Below, piece after piece: positions 14,079 through 14,974 of a DNA stretch of 14,974 nucleotides. The stretch comes from Bacteroidales bacterium. Lineage in GTDB: Bacteria > Bacteroidota > Bacteroidia > Bacteroidales > F082. The position numbers and the translations under genes are program-made. The stretch lies in contig JASBYY010000056.1 in assembly GCA_029983675.1 (NCBI GenBank), positions 1 to 14,974 of the forward strand. Reading direction: 5' to 3'. How positions within the stretch are numbered: position 1 is the stretch's first letter; every line of letters starts with the position of its first letter. The notes under the pieces were generated by a model. The model saw only the letters and a list, made by a program, of their open reading frames with translations. It had not been told where the DNA came from and ran no database searches.

Positions 14079-14426
14079 GTTTTCTTCGCTGCTGTCCCAG
14101 TCGATGACCAACAGGTCGTTCAGCCAGATTTCTGTTGCGGTGTGCGACACGCCGTTGTTGTCTTTCCAATCATTGTTGCGCAGCTCGCCTTCAATGGCGA
14201 TGCGTTTGCCTTTTTTCACCACCTTGACCACACGTTCCGCCATTTTGTTCCAAGCGACAACCGTAAACCATTGCGTGTTGCTGACACGTTCGTTGTTGGC
14301 ATTCAGGCGTGTTTCGCTTACCGCGATGCGGAAGCGGGCAACTTTGCTGTTGCTGTCAAAGGTCTTGATTTCTGGGTCTGCACCCGGGCGGCCAATCAGT
14401 TGGACCGAATTTCTCATGGTACTCAT
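14073..14426 (-). CDS. ssb: Short single-stranded DNA-binding protein
   Basis: A 117-aa OB-fold protein of the SSB family, which coats single-stranded DNA in replication, repair and recombination. Visible features are the N-terminal NSVQLIGRPGADPEIKTF, the central RFRIAVSETR, the core TQWFTVVAWNKMAE (residues 51-64) and KKGKRIAIEGELRNNDW (71-87). The usual long glycine/proline-rich linker and the acidic DDxPF tip that recruits partner proteins are missing; the protein ends in DWDSSEENK. It is thus probably a shortened paralogue of the main SSB. The ATG at 14417 (three codons later) is an equally acceptable start; a longer frame from 14498 runs through the candidate promoter. It stands alone, convergent with the gene at 13412. 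Confidence 0.9.
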   Translation of the reverse strand: MSTMRNSVQLIGRPGADPEIKTFDSNSKVARFRIAVSETRLNANNERVSNTQWFTVVAWNKMAERVVKVVKKGKRIAIEGELRNNDWKDNNGVSHTATEIWLNDLLVIDWDSSEENK

Positions 14427-14470
14427 AACTGTAATTTTTTGAGCGTTAATAATGAATTGATTTGACGATG

Positions 14471-14478
14471 CAAAGTAA
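14471..14478 (-). promoter_or_regulatory. Candidate -7 box for ssb
   Basis: The minus strand reads TTACTTTG, one mismatch from TAnnTTTG, 44 nt before the ATG at 14426. No clear -33 element is present. The upstream direct repeats at 14510-14542 would fall about 40-75 bp before the start of transcription. Confidence 0.35.
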
Positions 14479-14509
14479 CGGCGATGGCCACGGTCCACTC
14501 GGTGATTAT

Positions 14510-14542
14510 CCGTTTATTGTCGAAAGTAACCGTTTGTTGTCG
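14510..14542. repeat. Tandem 13-bp direct repeats upstream of ssb
   Basis: CCGTTTATTGTCG at 14510-14522 and CCGTTTGTTGTCG at 14530-14542 differ in one base and start exactly 20 bp apart, about two helical turns. This arrangement is typical of paired operator half-sites on one face of DNA. No regulator is assigned. Confidence 0.5.
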
Positions 14543-14551
14543 GATATATCG

Positions 14552-14581
14552 TTGTTATACAACAAAATAAATAATTGTTGT
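14552..14581. repeat. Overlapping inverted repeats, TTGTT/AACAA
   Basis: TTGTT at 14552-14556 pairs with AACAA at 14561-14565 (4-nt loop). Alternatively 14559-14565 pairs with 14575-14581 (7 bp, 9-nt loop). The two foldings are mutually exclusive. They lie between ssb and the promoter at 14692 and could equally be protein-binding sites. Confidence 0.35.
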
Positions 14582-14667
14582 GACTTTTGTGAAAAACGCT
14601 TTGTCAGGACTTTGAGATTTGTTTTTCATGGAAATAAACGTGCTTTCTCAAAATAAATCTATTATTG

Positions 14668-14699
14668 TTTGGTAATTCATTCTTTTTCTTCTATATTTG
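14668..14699 (+). promoter_or_regulatory. Consensus Bacteroidetes promoter for the leader region
   Basis: TTTG at 14668-14671, a 20-nt spacer and TATATTTG at 14692-14699 match both elements of the Bacteroidetes promoter at good spacing. This is the best promoter in the window. Transcription would start near 14705, about 30 nt before the first short frame. Confidence 0.65.
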
Positions 14700-14732
14700 C
14701 AGCAACGATCCTCGATGGGCTTTTTTATACCA

Positions 14733-14795
14733 ATGATGATGCTCACACAACCGCTATTCAGGGGTATTGAAACGGCCAAGGCTTTGTCGCGATGA
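14733..14795 (+). CDS. Short leader frame A (20 codons)
   Basis: Three consecutive ATG codons open a 20-residue frame, MMMLTQPLFRGIETAKALSR, beginning about 30 nt after the predicted transcription start. Its TGA overlaps the ATG of the next short frame (ATGA at 14792-14795), an arrangement that favours coupled translation. Beyond the stop, the same frame continues as a run rich in Leu, Ala and Val codons (LALLAVVAQAR), which might be read if the stop were bypassed or may be coincidence. A leader-peptide role is suggested by position only. I do not recognise a family. Confidence 0.35.
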   Translation: MMMLTQPLFRGIETAKALSR

Positions 14796-14899
14796 AAAAG
14801 CAAACCCATACACACCCTGGCACTACTTGCAGTTGTAGCGCAGGCACGATGAGAGAAGAAAATCAAACCGGAGACGAACAACAAAACATAAAACACTAA
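14792..14899 (+). CDS. Short leader frame B (35 codons)
   Basis: A 35-residue frame starting MKKQTHTHPGTTCSCSAGT and ending in QQNIKH, overlapping frame A by the ATGA junction. It is polar, with several Thr and His codons near the start and two Cys; it has no membrane segment and no known family. A hairpin (14816-14819 with 14841-14844 and 14823-14826 with 14835-14838) falls inside it, so ribosome position could alter folding as in attenuators. It may also be a non-functional frame within an untranslated leader. Confidence 0.3.
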   Translation: MKKQTHTHPGTTCSCSAGTMREENQTGDEQQNIKH

Positions 14900-14932
14900 C
14901 CCTAAAAACACAATAAAATGAAAAATGATTGA

Positions 14933-14962
14933 TTGATAGTTTGCCTAAAATTTGTAAATTTG
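14933..14962 (+). promoter_or_regulatory. Second promoter pointing out of the window
   Basis: TTG at 14933-14935, a 19-nt spacer and TAAATTTG at 14955-14962 match the Bacteroidetes promoter consensus. It would start transcription at about 14967, so a plus-strand gene is expected just beyond the right edge. Confidence 0.5.
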
Positions 14963-14974
14963 CGACCAAAAACG

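Larger units (their letters stand above)
14427..14974. other. Right-end intergenic/leader region
   Basis: About 550 bp without a large gene. It holds the ssb promoter candidate (14471-14478), 13-bp direct repeats (14510-14542), overlapping inverted repeats (14552-14581), a consensus promoter (14668-14699), two overlapping short frames (14733-14899) with a hairpin (14816-14844), a four-codon frame at 14918, and a second promoter (14933-14962) near the window end. The gene it serves lies beyond the window. Confidence 0.6.

Noticed and set aside
14648..14911. 87-codon minus-strand frame across the leader region
   Set aside because: It is antisense to a strong plus-strand promoter and shows no family features; the hydrophobic start is a by-product of AT-rich sequence.
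1..14974. tRNA, rRNA, CRISPR, insertion sequences or phage genes
   Set aside because: All intergenic stretches were read on both strands; no cloverleaf, regular spaced repeats, terminal inverted repeats or transposase/integrase motifs were found.

Overview
The window looks like a piece of a Bacteroidales chromosome, most likely from the Prevotella/Paraprevotella part of the group. Three things suggest this: (i) nearly every transcription unit is preceded by the Bacteroidetes -7 promoter box TAnnTTTG instead of a sigma-70 -10 box; (ii) recognisable ribosome binding sites are almost absent; (iii) the gene set (acpP-fabF-rnc, an IPExxxVDY-type protein, ptb-buk, a DUF3791/DUF3990 cassette) is typical of that phylum. 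The assignment is an inference from gene content and signals, without any database comparison.

Left part (1-2151). A GC-rich, potentially structured non-coding stretch (about 46-183) is followed by thpR, a 2H-phosphoesterase. Facing thpR is a three-gene minus-strand accessory cassette (986-1909): a DUF3791 protein, a DUF3990 protein related to ADP-ribosyltransferases, and a 76-aa partner. The three genes overlap each other and share one promoter-like box.

Metabolic part (2152-5815). ptb and buk form a two-gene unit that turns butyryl- or branched-chain acyl-CoA into the free acid with ATP formation. After two hairpins come a nucleoid-associated protein of the NdpA/YejK family and a GNAT acetyltransferase, 11 nt apart.

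Replication part (5839-10651, minus strand). DNA primase dnaG and DNA polymerase I polA are consecutive, polA upstream. Each has its own candidate promoter, and the polA box lies inside the longest reading frame and so fixes the start codon.

Fatty acid/RNA part (11006-13984). acpP, fabF and rnc are tightly spaced and probably co-transcribed: carrier protein, its condensing enzyme, and RNase III. A separate gene for a probable IPExxxVDY-family protein follows and ends at a textbook intrinsic terminator.

Right end (14073-14974). A short single-stranded DNA-binding protein without the usual acidic tail is transcribed leftwards. Beyond it lies about 550 bp without a large gene, containing tandem operator-like repeats, a strong consensus promoter, two overlapping short reading frames that look like a leader/attenuator region, and a second promoter pointing out of the window.

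No rRNA, tRNA, CRISPR array, transposase or integrase was seen. The least explained parts are the DUF3791/DUF3990 cassette, the structured stretch at the left edge and the leader-like region at the right edge.
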